In this document: piece by piece, positions 1 through 9,061 of the stretch | How the letters are laid out: every line of letters starts with the position of its first letter | Position numbering within the stretch: the first letter of the stretch is position 1 | DNA from: Macrosoma leucophasiata | Lineage: Eukaryota > Arthropoda > Insecta > Lepidoptera > Hedylidae | Direction: 5' to 3' | Assembly: GCA_036365455.1 (NCBI GenBank) | Contig: JAWQUS010000007.1 | Location: 16,384,001 to 16,448,000 of the forward strand | DNA: 64,000 nt | Translations under genes and position numbers: made by a program | Notes under the pieces: generated by a model | What the model was told of the DNA's origin: nothing | Seen by the model: the letters and a program-made list of their open reading frames with translations, nothing else | The model's database searches: none

Positions 1-95
1 CTTAGGGAATGCAATTTAATTTTTTTCTGCATTACGTTTTATTATCTCTCATATTGAATAACATACGATAATTAAATCTGAATATATTCACTGTA

Positions 96-400
96 TCAAA
101 TATAAAATATATTTCATAAGCATATGTTAATGCGAAATAATATAAAACAATTATTAAGGGTAAAAGCGACTTCTTTACGATATTCAATAAACTGCAAAGT
201 CTATTATATCGGTTGCCTAACTAGCATAGTTTGGCAATAGATGGCGCTACTGCTACCATAAAGCAATGCAATAAATGTGAAGGAAAGATTTGACAAATCG
301 GGCAGGACTTCAGTAGCTCAGTTGGAAGAGCGGCTGGACTAGATTCCCAGTGGCCGCAAGTTCGAGTCTCGCCTGAAGTCAAATTTTTCTTTCCATTATT
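96..400 (+). repeat. Fold-back tRNA-like retroposon family, copy 1 (5'-truncated)
   Basis: About 300 bp here match 31431-31735 almost base for base: the ATTTCA(T/C)AAGCAT trailer, a spacer containing AGATGGCGCTRCTGCTACC, then a full tRNA-like unit and its T-rich trailer. The inverted left arm found in the other copies is missing, and I see no target-site duplication, so this looks like a 5'-truncated member. The shared spacer shows that tRNA and spacer move together rather than being independent tRNA genes. Confidence 0.75.
306..381 (+). tRNA. tRNA-like unit inside a repeat (anticodon loop reads AGA)
   Basis: The sequence folds as a tRNA: acceptor GACTTCA pairs with TGAAGTC, the D stem is GCTC/GAGC, and the T loop is TTCGAGT. 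The anticodon stem CTGGA/CCCAG has one mismatch around the loop CTAGATT, which puts AGA (Ser) at the anticodon. There is no long variable arm as a true tRNA-Ser would need, so a functional tRNA-Ser is unlikely. The Pol III A and B boxes are intact, and a TTTTT run 3-4 nt after the 3' end could terminate transcription. Near-identical units lie at 31635 and 50876. Confidence 0.55.
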
Positions 401-457
401 CTTATACCTTCGTGTTGACAGTATTTAAATTAAAAGCTTTACTTTGCAGTAAGCGCA

Positions 458-582
458 AAAGAGTACCTAAGTGAGAGGTCCGAGGTCCTTTTGTCCAGTG
501 CCTGCACTCATAGTACCCCGTATCGCATCATTAATCTTTGCGCAAACACGCCGCCTCGCCTCATATGCTGTTGCTCTGCTCG
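458..582 (-). repeat. Rep-J copy a (~130-150 bp repeat)
   Basis: Reverse complement of the unit at 2400-2545. Shared blocks include GTGTTTGCGCAAAGATTAATG, GATGCGATACGGG and ACAAAAGGACCTC. Copies b-e lie at 2400, 3785, 4298 and 5232. The family is not one I recognise. Confidence 0.6.
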
Positions 583-629
583 TGTTATCGAAATTAGTTT
601 TTTACCCCGCTATTGGAAATTATTTAATA

Positions 630-712
630 ACTAACTGTGCCCGCGACTTCGTCCCCGTGAGAATTTATGATTGTTCAGTACCTACCCGGACGAAGTCGTG
701 GGCGCAGCTAGT
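630..712 (+). mobile_element. Helitron-like terminal remnant
   Basis: TGTGCCCGCGACTTCGTCC on the left is nearly the inverse of GGACGAAGTCGTGGGCGCA on the right, and the block ends in CTAG. A 3' hairpin followed by CTAG is the known Helitron 3' end, and this sequence type is very common in Lepidoptera. Only the ends remain. The following ~130 bp (GATTAGCCGGAACAAACAG, GACAGACAGAC) resembles another widespread degenerate repeat. Confidence 0.5.
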
Positions 713-978
713 ATAAAAGTAATCTAAGTTACGCCTTATTACATAAGCTATCTGCCAGTGAAAGTCCCGTCAAAATCGGTAAAGCCAGATTAGCCGGAAC
801 AAACAGACTGACAGACAGACAAAAATTGTAAAAAATGTTGTTTTGGTATATGTACCGTGGATATATAAATTTGCATTTAGTAAAAAGCGGTTATTTTTAT
901 ATTACAAACAGACATTCCAATTTTATTTATTTGTATATAGATACAAAACAAGTTGCCTTCACAGATTGTAGAATTTCA

Positions 979-1165
979 GTGTCGGAGCTCGAGGGCGTAG
1001 GCACCAGTTGCCATTAGTGAACATTGTTATGTACTCGTATGGCTTCGTAATAACTGACACAGAGAAAAAAGCCGGTTTTATGGTGCATGTCTTTGGGCTG
1101 CAATATTGACTTACCATCCGAGGGAACTGCTTGCTTATTGTGAAATGTATCTTTTTTTTCTTTGA
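979..1165 (+). repeat. Rep-A, old diverged copy
   Basis: CGGAGCTCGAGGGCGTAGGCACC and later TAATAACTGACACAGAG match the older Rep-A subfamily seen at 2704 and 12916. The element is strongly diverged. Confidence 0.5.
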
Positions 1166-1189
1166 AGAAATTGAAATTTTTAATCATTT

Positions 1190-1452
1190 ATCTATATATA
1201 TAAAAATCAATTGCTGTTCGTTAGTCTCGCTAAAACTCGAGAACGGCTGGACCGATTTGGCTAATTTTGGTTTTGAATGATTTATTGAATGAGGTAGTCC
1301 AGAGAAGGTTTAAAAGGTAAGAAAATATGATGAAATGGAAGGGAAATAGTAAAAAACACAATTTTATTTTCCCATACAAATAGTCCGTATCTATCAAACC
1401 TTTGACACATTCTTTCATTCTGAGGCAATACGAAGTTTGCCGGGTCAGCTAG
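1190..1452 (+). mobile_element. Helitron-like non-autonomous element, copy 1
   Basis: Matches 42393-42651 over its whole length (AATCAATTGCTGTTCG at the left, GTCCGTATCTATCAAACC in the middle). It ends GCCGGGTCAGCTAG, a CTAG 3' end as expected for Helitrons. It carries no coding capacity: the two overlapping minus-strand open frames here are not conserved in the second copy. Confidence 0.55.
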
Positions 1453-1504
1453 TTCTAAATACAAATTAGTCCTGTATAGTTAAGCGTAATAATCCTAATA
1501 ATAA

Positions 1505-2269
1505 GGGGGCAGAGCAGCTTGTGGCGAGCTGTTGGTGAGTAGCGACACCACCCCCTACCATCATCTCGAGTTCCTCCGAGAGAACTGGGCTCCGCCTCGT
1601 CCGCCACACAGAGGTACGGCCGGACAGAGCATCAGGTCTCTCACCTCTGGCTTGCCTTCATTGGCCGGTCAGAGTGGGGCGCTAGAGGTATGGCATTTGC
1701 AGAAATTTAGATAATAGGCTGTTGTCTAAATTTCTGCAAGAGCCATACACTCGGGGGTGGAAGTGTCTAAAGGCATAATAGCGGGGAAGCCCGCTCCGAG
1801 CTCGAGATTACTCGCTCGTGATGGTGAAACCGGGGCCACACCTCTCGACACCCCCAGCCTCTCTCAACAGTGTTGCCCCCCGTCGACCATCGGGTTGGCT
1901 ATTTGGGGGGCCCACCAAGGAGAGGCGAGTCACCACCTGCCTAAAGTAGGATTCGATAATGTGAGATGTTGAATATAGGCAGGTGCCGGATCTCACTCCA
2001 TAGGCCCAGCCATCTAGTCCCCCCAGTTCACCCACATAGCCCAAAGTTTGGCAAGTAATTTTCATTACAATAGTCCCATTTTATTCTGCGGGGTCTGTCT
2101 GTGTCTGTATTAACTATTGATGCAGCCAGAGAAAGGTCCCGCCGAATATAACCCATTACAAAGTAGATCAAAATTCTCGAAAGGGCCTCTACGTGTTGGA
2201 CCCCCTATGTCCCCGCGCAAGCCTGACAAAGGTCCGGGGTTCAAATTGGACCCCGTGCTGACGAGAGAC
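1505..2269 (+). mobile_element. Rep-G: GGGGG-headed element flanked by TAA repeats, full length
   Basis: Begins GGGGGCAGAGCAGCTTG and ends CGTGCTGACGAGAGAC, with TAATAATAA on both sides. The copy at 6175-6595 starts and ends at exactly the same bases, so both ends are real. A (TAA)n-type tail is known from some non-LTR retrotransposons (I clade), but I see no reverse transcriptase here. Two perfect hairpins stand out: 13-bp arms at 1699-1711/1725-1737 and 10-bp arms at 1934-1943/1976-1985. It is probably a non-autonomous retroposon; coding capacity is doubtful. Confidence 0.6.
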
Positions 2270-2399
2270 TAATAATAATATATTTTTATTATTAATGCGA
2301 TGGAAAATTAAAATGTATAATTATTTATTTACGGTGCAAAACTTGAGTGCCCATTCAATAACGCAATGTACATAGTAGTAACTGTTTTCAATAACAAGA

Positions 2400-2545
2400 C
2401 CATAGCGATAGCATCGTTCTATACGGCGAGACGACAGCGTGTTTGCGCCAAGATTAACGATACGATACGAGCACTATTACGGAGACATTCTACAAAAGGA
2501 CCCCTTACTTGCTCATTGGCGCCTACTGGAAGCTGAGTAAAAAAG
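2400..2545 (+). repeat. Rep-J copy b
   Basis: Opens ATAGCGATAGCATC and contains GTGTTTGCGCCAAGATTAACG and ACAAAAGGACCCC. It is followed, after a GTTGAGTTTATA stretch, by a Rep-A tail fragment (2586-2650, minus), the same order as at 4298-4508. Confidence 0.6.
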
Positions 2546-2585
2546 ATTCCAACGTAAACATCGCATACGTTGAGTTTATATTTCT

Positions 2586-2650
2586 TTTTTTTTAATGCCA
2601 TTCAGTGGCAAACAAGAATAAAGTTCACATTGACGGTGAGTTATACTGTT
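2586..2650 (-). repeat. Rep-A 3'-end fragment
   Basis: T-rich tract, then GTGGCAAACAAG and AGTTCACATTGA, the minus-strand image of the Rep-A 3' end. Only about 65 bp are left. Confidence 0.55.
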
Positions 2651-2703
2651 AACAATAACGCAAATATCAGAGGTTTCAAAGTACACTTCACTTAGTACTT
2701 TTT

Positions 2704-2968
2704 ACTGGTGGTAGAGTTCTAGTGTAGGTGCTCGAGGGCATAGGCACCACCGCATTACCTAATTTATCTGTCGCTAAATGGTAGTGTTCAGCACTATCGT
2801 GCTCCGGTTAGATGGGATGGGGAATGTATGGGCCCGTAATAACTATCACAGAGACACAACATCTATGGTCTCAGGGGTGGTAATGCATCTGCGTTTTGTT
2901 TCTGTGGGTGTCTATAGGCTGCAGTACTGTATGCTTGCTTGCCACCTTTGTAACATAAAAAAAATACA
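2704..2968 (+). repeat. Rep-A, older subfamily, left member of an inverted pair
   Basis: Starts ACTGGTGGTAGAG and ends TTGCCACCTTTGTAACATAAAA. It belongs to the older subfamily with TAATAACTATCACAGAG in the centre. It is joined tail to tail to a minus copy at 2969-3136, giving a long imperfect hairpin. Confidence 0.75.
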
Positions 2969-3136
2969 CGCGTTGCTACTCCTGAGGCTTAGGTATTATG
3001 CCTGTATCTGTATCGAAAAACATTATTACTTGATCGGAACTCGGTATTGCTCAAGACTATCAGGTGGCAAGTAGATGAAGTAATGTGGTGGTGCATGCGC
3101 CCGCCAGCTCTGTTACGGGGGCTCTACATCCAGTGA
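2969..3136 (-). repeat. Rep-A, right member of an inverted pair
   Basis: CGTTGCTACTCCTGAGGC through AATGTGGTGGTGCATGCGCC to GGGCTCTACATCCAGTGA match the 5' half of Rep-A in reverse. The tail half is missing, so the join lies inside the element. Confidence 0.65.
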
Positions 3137-3139
3137 ATT

Positions 3140-3725
3140 GTAGGTATGTATGTATCTTCACACCAGGTCCCTAACGGGATAGGTAGAGAGTGTAGAGCGC
3201 CAGATATCCCGGTCCTGACAAACCTCTCGTGCCTCGTCTACCTTCATCATTCTCTTCATACATGCACGCAGATTCCTAAGACTTTTGACCCCACCATCAG
3301 ACAGAACTCGACCTATTTGGTCATGGTCTTCCTGGGCCTCTGCAACCATCCAGATTCGCATTGTATATCTGTTTAGTCATTCTCTCAATCGACATTCTTT
3401 CTATATGCCCGAACCATCGGAGCATACCTTTTTTCATTTTTACACCGATACTATCATTCACACAAAGCCTCTTTCTTACATCTTCACTACGAACGCGATC
3501 GGTGAGTGATACACCGCAGATCTTGCGCAAAGATCTCATCTCGACCGCGTTTACTACTTACTTTCCTGCATACCCAGCTCTCGCTTCCATATAAAAGCGT
3601 TGGAGTAAGTACAGCATTATGTACGCTAGTCGAGCCCGCTGGCTGAGATGTTTAGATTCTAGCAGTTTACCCAAAGCTCACGCAATTCCCAGCAATCACT
3701 CTTCTTTCTATGTCAGTGGTGAATT
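3140..3725 (-). pseudogene. LINE ORF C-terminal fragment, copy R1
   Basis: On the minus strand this encodes broken pieces of the C-terminal part of a non-LTR retrotransposon protein: MRSLRKICGVSLTDRVR, then GMLRWFGHIERMS and RGPGRP, then the segment GGVKSLRNLRACMKRMMK. The LRWFGHxxRM...RGRP pattern is characteristic of LINE ORF2 C-termini (RTE-like and related types). The same region recurs at 47625-48225 and allows comparison: this copy lacks part of the stretch around 3550-3560 and has frameshifts. The catalytic reverse transcriptase core is absent, so this is a dead 5'-truncated insertion. Confidence 0.7.
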
Positions 3726-3784
3726 GTAGGTAATGTTACTATTTACCTACGGCTTAAGTATTTTCCAATAAGTCGTAAGTTGAG

Positions 3785-3910
3785 AACAGCGATAGCATCA
3801 CTGTATACAATGGGACAACGTGTTTGAGCAAAGATAGATGATGCGATACGGGTACTATAGACGCACTCCACATAAGCACCTCTTTCACTTATTCATTGGT
3901 GTCTAATGCA
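3785..3910 (+). repeat. Rep-J copy c
   Basis: GCGATAGCATCACTGTATAC, AACGTGTTTGAGCAAAGAT and GATGCGATACGGGTACTAT match the other Rep-J copies. No Rep-A follows this one. Confidence 0.6.
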
Positions 3911-4297
3911 ATGAAAGCAAAAATGCTATTTACAATATAAACACTGTGATTAAGAAAGTATACGATTTTCTGTTTAATTGTATTATTGAACTATTTTCGA
4001 TATCTTATTATGCTTTCATTACCTATAACAGTTTTAATGGATTTTCCAAAATGTAGATTTGTATTATTGATTAATATTTGTCGCATTATGATAATCTTAG
4101 AGATTATTTAAAGTCGTAACGCTCTGGTAGATTTCAAGGTTTGTTTACTCAATATATAATGCGGTAGAATTCATAATTGTGTTTGCTACAGTTACTGCTA
4201 TTAATAAGAACAGCTCTTATTAATAGCACACAATTGTTATAATATTAATATAATAAGGCACAGCGCTTTTAAATATCTGTTTGCAATAATACGAGCA
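3911..4297. other. Unassigned AT-rich stretch with a perfect hairpin
   Basis: No gene seen. It contains one perfect palindrome with 14-bp arms (4196-4209 and 4215-4228, TGCTATTAATAAGA) around a 5-nt loop. Confidence 0.6.
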
Positions 4298-4440
4298 GAT
4301 GGATAGCATTGCTCGATACGGCGAGGCGACATCTGGTTTATGCAGAGATAAATTATGCTTTATGAGGCATTATGTTAGAAGCACTCGACAAAGGACCTCC
4401 TACTTACTCTTTGCTGTCTATCACTAAGAACCGGACGATT
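4298..4440 (+). repeat. Rep-J copy d
   Basis: GATAGCATTGCTCGATACGG, GTTTATGCAGAGATAAAT and CACTCGACAAAGGACCTCC match copies a-c. It is followed by GTCGAGTTTCG and then a Rep-A minus copy at 4508, as at 2400-2650. Confidence 0.55.
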
Positions 4441-4507
4441 GCATGTCGGTCAGTGTGCGTATGCGCAATGTCGAGTTTCGTTTTTTGTACATTTCATAAG
4501 ATTTTTT

Positions 4508-4830
4508 AAATGTTATGGATGTGGCAAACAAGCATGCATTTCACATTGATGTTAAGTGATGACTGCAACCTATAGACACCCACTCAATGACCAAAGGTCA
4601 AAATGCAAATACGTTCCGTATTTGCATTTTGACCTTGACATAACAGCTTTGACCTCTCCTGAGGTCAAAGCTGTTATGCTTCTGTGCCGGAAATTACAGG
4701 GCCGTACATTACTACCTGACCGGAACACGATAGTGCTGAACACTACCATTTCGCAGCAAGTATATTAGGTAATGCGGTAGTGCCTGTGCCTACGCCCGCG
4801 AGCTCCGTCACTGGAGCTCTACCACCAGTA
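4508..4830 (-). repeat. Rep-A full-length copy with two internal perfect hairpins
   Basis: A complete minus copy, from GTGGCAAACAAGCATGC to GGAGCTCTACCACCAGTA. Its centre is rearranged into two adjacent perfect palindromes: arms 4594-4613/4617-4636 (20 bp, 3-nt loop) and 4639-4656/4661-4678 (18 bp, 4-nt loop). The arms are made of Rep-A sequence (GGTCAAAATGCA and TGAGGTCAAAGC), so normal element sequence has been replaced by inverted copies of neighbouring sequence. Confidence 0.85.
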
Positions 4831-5231
4831 GAAAAAAGATCATCGACTATTGTGACTAACAGTCACTCCACGGATTTTTACTAAGATGTAGTAGTATTCA
4901 CGAGTTAGATACAGTACTCAACAATTAATATTCCCCATCAAGCCTGCGAAAGAGACGATCGGCTCGTTTCGACTTCGTAGGGCGTTATCCCTGTTGCACA
5001 CTGCCTACGTAAGCACTGACAGTCCGGTATTGGTCAAAAATCGATCAAAATTGTCGATAAACGTCAAATAGGTACGGTGCGAAAGAGATAACGCTCTACA
5101 GAACCGAAATCAGCCGAAGTCTCCTTCCTAGGCTCGATGTGCAATATTTCAAGGCCGTACTATGACCATACTTATCTATTTGTGTCCATTGCAACTCCTG
5201 TTACAAACTACGTATATTTTTCAATAGATAC
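4831..5231. other. Unassigned DNA
   Basis: Mixed composition with no open frame of note and no repeat that I could match elsewhere in the window. Confidence 0.5.
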
Positions 5232-5340
5232 TATGAGTAGCGCGATAGCATCATGTCACATGACAAGGAGATAGTCTGTTTGCGTAAAGATGAATGATGC
5301 GATATAATGGCTTCTTACCTACTTATTTCTTGGCATGATA
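5232..5340 (+). repeat. Rep-J copy e
   Basis: GCGATAGCATCATG, CTGTTTGCGTAAAGATGAATG and ATGCGATATA match the family. The right part is shortened before the MITE at 5357. Confidence 0.5.
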
Positions 5341-5356
5341 TGTTGTAAAAAAATTA

Positions 5357-5503
5357 AGGTTCAGTTACACCAAAATATTTGTTAAAGTTAATGTAAAATT
5401 TTACATCCTTTTCTATCTGTAAACAAATTTGTTCAAATTTGAGAAAGGATGTAAGATTTTACATTAACGTTAACTTTGACAAATATGTTGGTGCCACCGA
5501 ACG
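5357..5503. mobile_element. MITE with long terminal inverted repeats
   Basis: The left half (GGTTCAGTTACACCA, ATATTTGTTAAAGTTAA, TGTAAAATTTTACATCC) is the approximate inverse of the right half, with inverted repeats of about 50-60 bp. The flanking dinucleotide is TA on both sides (5355-5356 and 5504-5505), as left by Tc1/mariner-type transposases. It has no coding capacity. Confidence 0.6.
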
Positions 5504-6170
5504 TAAGTGTTCATCTACTGATATTAGTTTCTAAGAAAAAAAAAAAAGAAATAGAGTCGTAAAACATGGAACCCCACTAATATTTTGTTGCAAACCGAAT
5601 CTTAAGTAGGTGGTCCAAGTTAACCATAGAAATGTAAATAACATTTTTTTATTATTCATACCTTCAATCTGGACTGATTGATGCTCATTAACCTTCCGAC
5701 AACTATAACGCTTGCTATTCGGTTTATTTATATCGTAGTTGTTCGTGCACAATATTTGTTTGTTCCCTTTTGGAAAAACCAAAATGATAAATACTGCGCC
5801 GTATAAAGTATACCTAATTTACGGCAAGTATACCTCATTATATTATTCAACGAAAGTGAAATATGCCCAAATAATAACAAATCATGTGACAATTTCACGT
5901 TTGTAACAAATAGAAAGAGGAAAACAGGGAAACGCAGTCAAGAAATAAATCATAAATAAATGAGATATTGTTCCATTGTGACACGCTCTCCCCTCCAAAA
6001 TGAGTGAAATGGATGATGATGTAATATAATATAACCAAATTTGAACTATATGTACCTGTTTATATAAGCTTTTTTTAATTTATTAAAACTCAAAGTCAAA
6101 AATTTATTCATTCACTTGGAAATAATAGAATTTGCTTGTGATAGGACAAATGACATTCATAATAATAATA
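5504..6170. other. Unassigned AT-rich DNA
   Basis: No gene found. It ends in an AATAATAATAATAA tract that abuts the Rep-G copy at 6175. An 83-codon minus-strand frame at 5531-5782 shows no recognisable motif. Confidence 0.5.
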
Positions 6171-6174
6171 ATAA

Positions 6175-6595
6175 GGGGGCAGAGCAGCTTGTGGCGAGCT
6201 GTTGGTGAGTAGCGACACCACCCCCTACCATCATCTCGAGTTCCTCCGAGAGAACTGGGCTCCGCCTCGTCCGCCACACAGAGGTACGGCCGGACAGAGC
6301 ATCAGGTCTCTCACCTCTGACTTGCCTTCATTGGCCGGTCAGAGTGGGGCGCTAGAGGTATGGCATTTGCAGAAATTTAGATTATAGGCTGTTGTCTACA
6401 TTTCTGCAAGAGCCATACACTCGGGGGTGGAAGTGTCTAAAGGCATAATAGCGGGGAAGCCCGCTCCGAGCTCGAGATTACTCGCTTGTGATGGTGAAAC
6501 CGGGGCCACACCTCTCGACACCCCCAGCCTCTCTCAACAGTGTTGCCCCCCGTCGACCATCGGGTTGGCTGTTGGACCCCGTGCTGACGAGAGAC
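6175..6595 (+). mobile_element. Rep-G, internally deleted copy
   Basis: Same first base (GGGGGCAG) and last bases (GACGAGAGAC) as 1505-2269, again within TAA/ATA repeats. About 345 bp of the longer copy are missing at the junction near 6570 (CGGGTTGGCT followed by GTTGGACCCC). The first hairpin is kept with one arm mismatch (TCTACATTTCTGC). Confidence 0.65.
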
Positions 6596-6609
6596 ATAAT
6601 AATAAAAAA

Positions 6610-7334
6610 TATTTAATAAGTTTTAAAAATAAATGAGTGCTATAATAAAAATAGGTATCAACAGAATGTTCCATACTCTCTTTTACAAACGGCAAGATAA
6701 GACTAAATAAAAAAATAGGGGCATTCTTTGTCAGTGTATTTACTGCTCAGATTAGGTATTTAGGTTACATACTCATAAAAGAAAATACGACAATATTAGT
6801 GAATTGTACCGCGGTGTAGTTAACAATACTCAATAACAGTCATATTTTAATATTTGCATTTCGAGTAAATTTTCGAGATTAAAAAAAAACTTCGGTTATA
6901 AGGGTTCTTTGTTTACTACGAAACTCTAAAAAAAGAGAGTTCAACTGATTAGAAATGAAAAAGCTGACAAATAACACTCACTTGATACTGTCTCAGAAGG
7001 ACGACTACACGAATCAAACAAGATAACATAAAGCTAACAGAGTTTATAGTCGTGAAGTTTATACTCTTTAGACTCAGTATAGGGCCGGTTACTAACGGGC
7101 AATACTGCCATTCCCCGGGGAGAAAATCGCAAATCCGGCTTCAATAGGTTCTGTATGTTAATACCATAGACTCACTGCAAGTTTCAGCTCTACATTGGAT
7201 GTAGTTTCATATGCTCATGTTTCAGTTGTGTCTACTCTTAATTACGCTATGTTGCGCCCGCCTATTTTCCGTTGTACCAGTATCGTCTTGAGACGAGTCG
7301 CCTACATAATGCCCATTAAAAAAACCTAAAAGTC
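6610..7334. other. Unassigned AT-rich DNA
   Basis: No gene or repeat identified over about 720 bp. Confidence 0.45.
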
Positions 7335-7622
7335 GTACCTAATCTACCTGCCACCAAATGGTAGTGTTCAGCACTATCTTGTTCCGGTTAGACGGTGATG
7401 TATTAACTATCGCATAGACGTAACAACTTAACAACGTAACAACGCATCTGCATTTTGACCACTGGTTTTTATGTAGATGTAATATATATGTATAGGCTGC
7501 AGTCACCATTTTTTTATGTGATGGTGGTGGCAAACAAGCTTGCAGTTCACATGGATGTTAAGTGACGACTGCAGCCATGACTTAACATCAATGTGAGCTG
7601 AATGTTTGTTTGCCACCGTTAC
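7335..7622. repeat. Rep-A composite with inverted tails
   Basis: A plus-strand Rep-A fragment (7335-7508) is followed by a minus-strand 3' end (7511-7576) and then a plus-strand 3' end (7577-7622). The last two form an imperfect hairpin: GTGGCAAACAAGCTTGCAG against the reverse of GAATGTTTGTTTGCCAC. Confidence 0.7.
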
Positions 7623-8189
7623 GCATTCATGTTGGAGTCCACTGGTTTACACACGTTGACCAAATTTCACTCACGTACTTTCGAAGAAAATCGGGCGTTA
7701 CAGACGGACAAACAGACGCACGAGTGATCTTATAAGGGTTCCATTTTCTTTTTTTTTGTATCGATTCCTAAACACAAAATAGTATTTCTTTAACTGAGTA
7801 TTTAATGTACATCTAGTGGTTTCTTAGTAACTCAAGATTTTCAATATTCGCTTGTACGTCGCTTCATAAATCTTGGTAGTGCAGACGGTTGCTACGACAA
7901 CCTGCATTCCTGTTGCCCCGGCTTGATATTTAATGAAAACGTAGGTTTAGCTTAATTTTCTTCAAATGAGTACATATTTCAAATGCCTGGCTAGGAATTT
8001 ATAATATTATACGAATAACAGGAACGTATTTCCATTTTAGTTTCCATTAATATCTACTACAATATCGCATCAAGGGGATATTTAATGATATTATGTTGTT
8101 TATTAACTAAATGTTTGAACTGCTCCGATGGTACAATGATAATAGGCCACTGTTTTTAGGGTTATGTAGCCTACAGCGAACCCTTATAG
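7623..8189. other. Degenerate repeat remnant and unassigned DNA
   Basis: 7640-7760 (GGGCGTTACAGACGGAC, CACGAGTGATCTTATAAGGG) resembles a degenerate interspersed repeat also glimpsed at 13960-14040 and 61545-61620. Nothing was recognised in the rest. Confidence 0.4.
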
Positions 8190-8272
8190 TTTTTTTTCAT
8201 GTTACAAAGGTGGCAAACAAGCATGCAGTTCACATTGATGTTAAGTGATAACTGCAGCCTATAGACACCCAA
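8190..8272 (-). repeat. Rep-A 3'-end fragment
   Basis: GTGGCAAACAAGCATGCAG through GACTGCAGCC-type sequence to CTATAGACACCC, preceded by a T run (the A tail). The element is truncated after about 80 bp. Confidence 0.7.
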
Positions 8273-8354
8273 AGTGGTGCAATAAAATATTGAAAAAAAA
8301 CTTTTTCAGGGATTTTTTTTTAGATAAATAAGTAGCAAGTAGGTATATTATACT

Positions 8355-8890
8355 TACACTCCCTTCGATATACATCTTCGAGATTGCTAAAATGGTAAAG
8401 AGAGATTTGAACAACTATGATACTCTAACGTCAAAACGTCATTATAACAAGCTGTGTTCTGTTATATCCAGAACTCAGCTACATCGTATAAGTGTTTTTT
8501 GTATGGGACCTACAATTCATAATAAACTACCTGATGCAATAAAATCATTAAATGGGAAATTGTTTTTTTTTTTTCAATAGAAAATTGAAAGACTACTAAT
8601 TGAAAAAATCTATTACTCTGTTAAGGAAAACCTTAATAGTTAAGATACACCAATATAAATAAATTTATAATAGATGTCTGTAAATGTGATTAACCAATCA
8701 ATATTCTCATCTTTTATTTAATCTTTCATGAGTAATATTATTATAAGCTATACGGACACATTTTCTTTATATAATTTTAATTTAAATATTTGTATGCCAG
8801 TGTTGGCGAAACGTGGCGGACTAATTATTATTATCACATCATTATTTGTACCCATGTTTGCACAAATAAACGATTTGATTTGATTTGATA
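8355..8890 (+). mobile_element. LINE 3' end, type L2, with (GATTT)n tail
   Basis: The first part reads through LPSIYIFEIAK, then about 60 further codons to LPDAIKSLNGKLF, the C-terminal tail of a Jockey/CR1-like LINE protein; compare LPSMYILEAAK at 9095 and the C-terminal segment at 26909-27133. A 3' UTR follows, then AATAAA and a GATTTGATTTGATTTGAT tail. It is heavily 5'-truncated, so it is an inactive fragment. Confidence 0.6.
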
Positions 8891-9061
8891 TATATGTTGC
8901 GGCTAATATTCGAAGTACGGATACACTCAGTTCTATCTATCTAAAACTAGGTGTAGCCTGTAGCCGTTGGTTAAACCTAAGTGTAACACAGAATTATTCA
9001 CGGTTATTACTATAATACTGACCGTGAAAAAATTACTATCACTTTTACTATCAGCAAAAAA

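Noticed and set aside
306..381. A functional tRNA-Ser gene (anticodon AGA)
   Set aside because: No long variable arm, a mismatched anticodon stem, and the unit is embedded in a transposed repeat.
1532..1972. Open frames inside Rep-G, one of them repeated at 6202
   Set aside because: They are shared because the repeat is shared; there is no known domain and the frames are not kept over the full element.
4594..4678. Possible microRNA precursor pair
   Set aside because: The hairpins consist of rearranged Rep-A sequence with very short loops; without small-RNA data a miRNA call is not supported.
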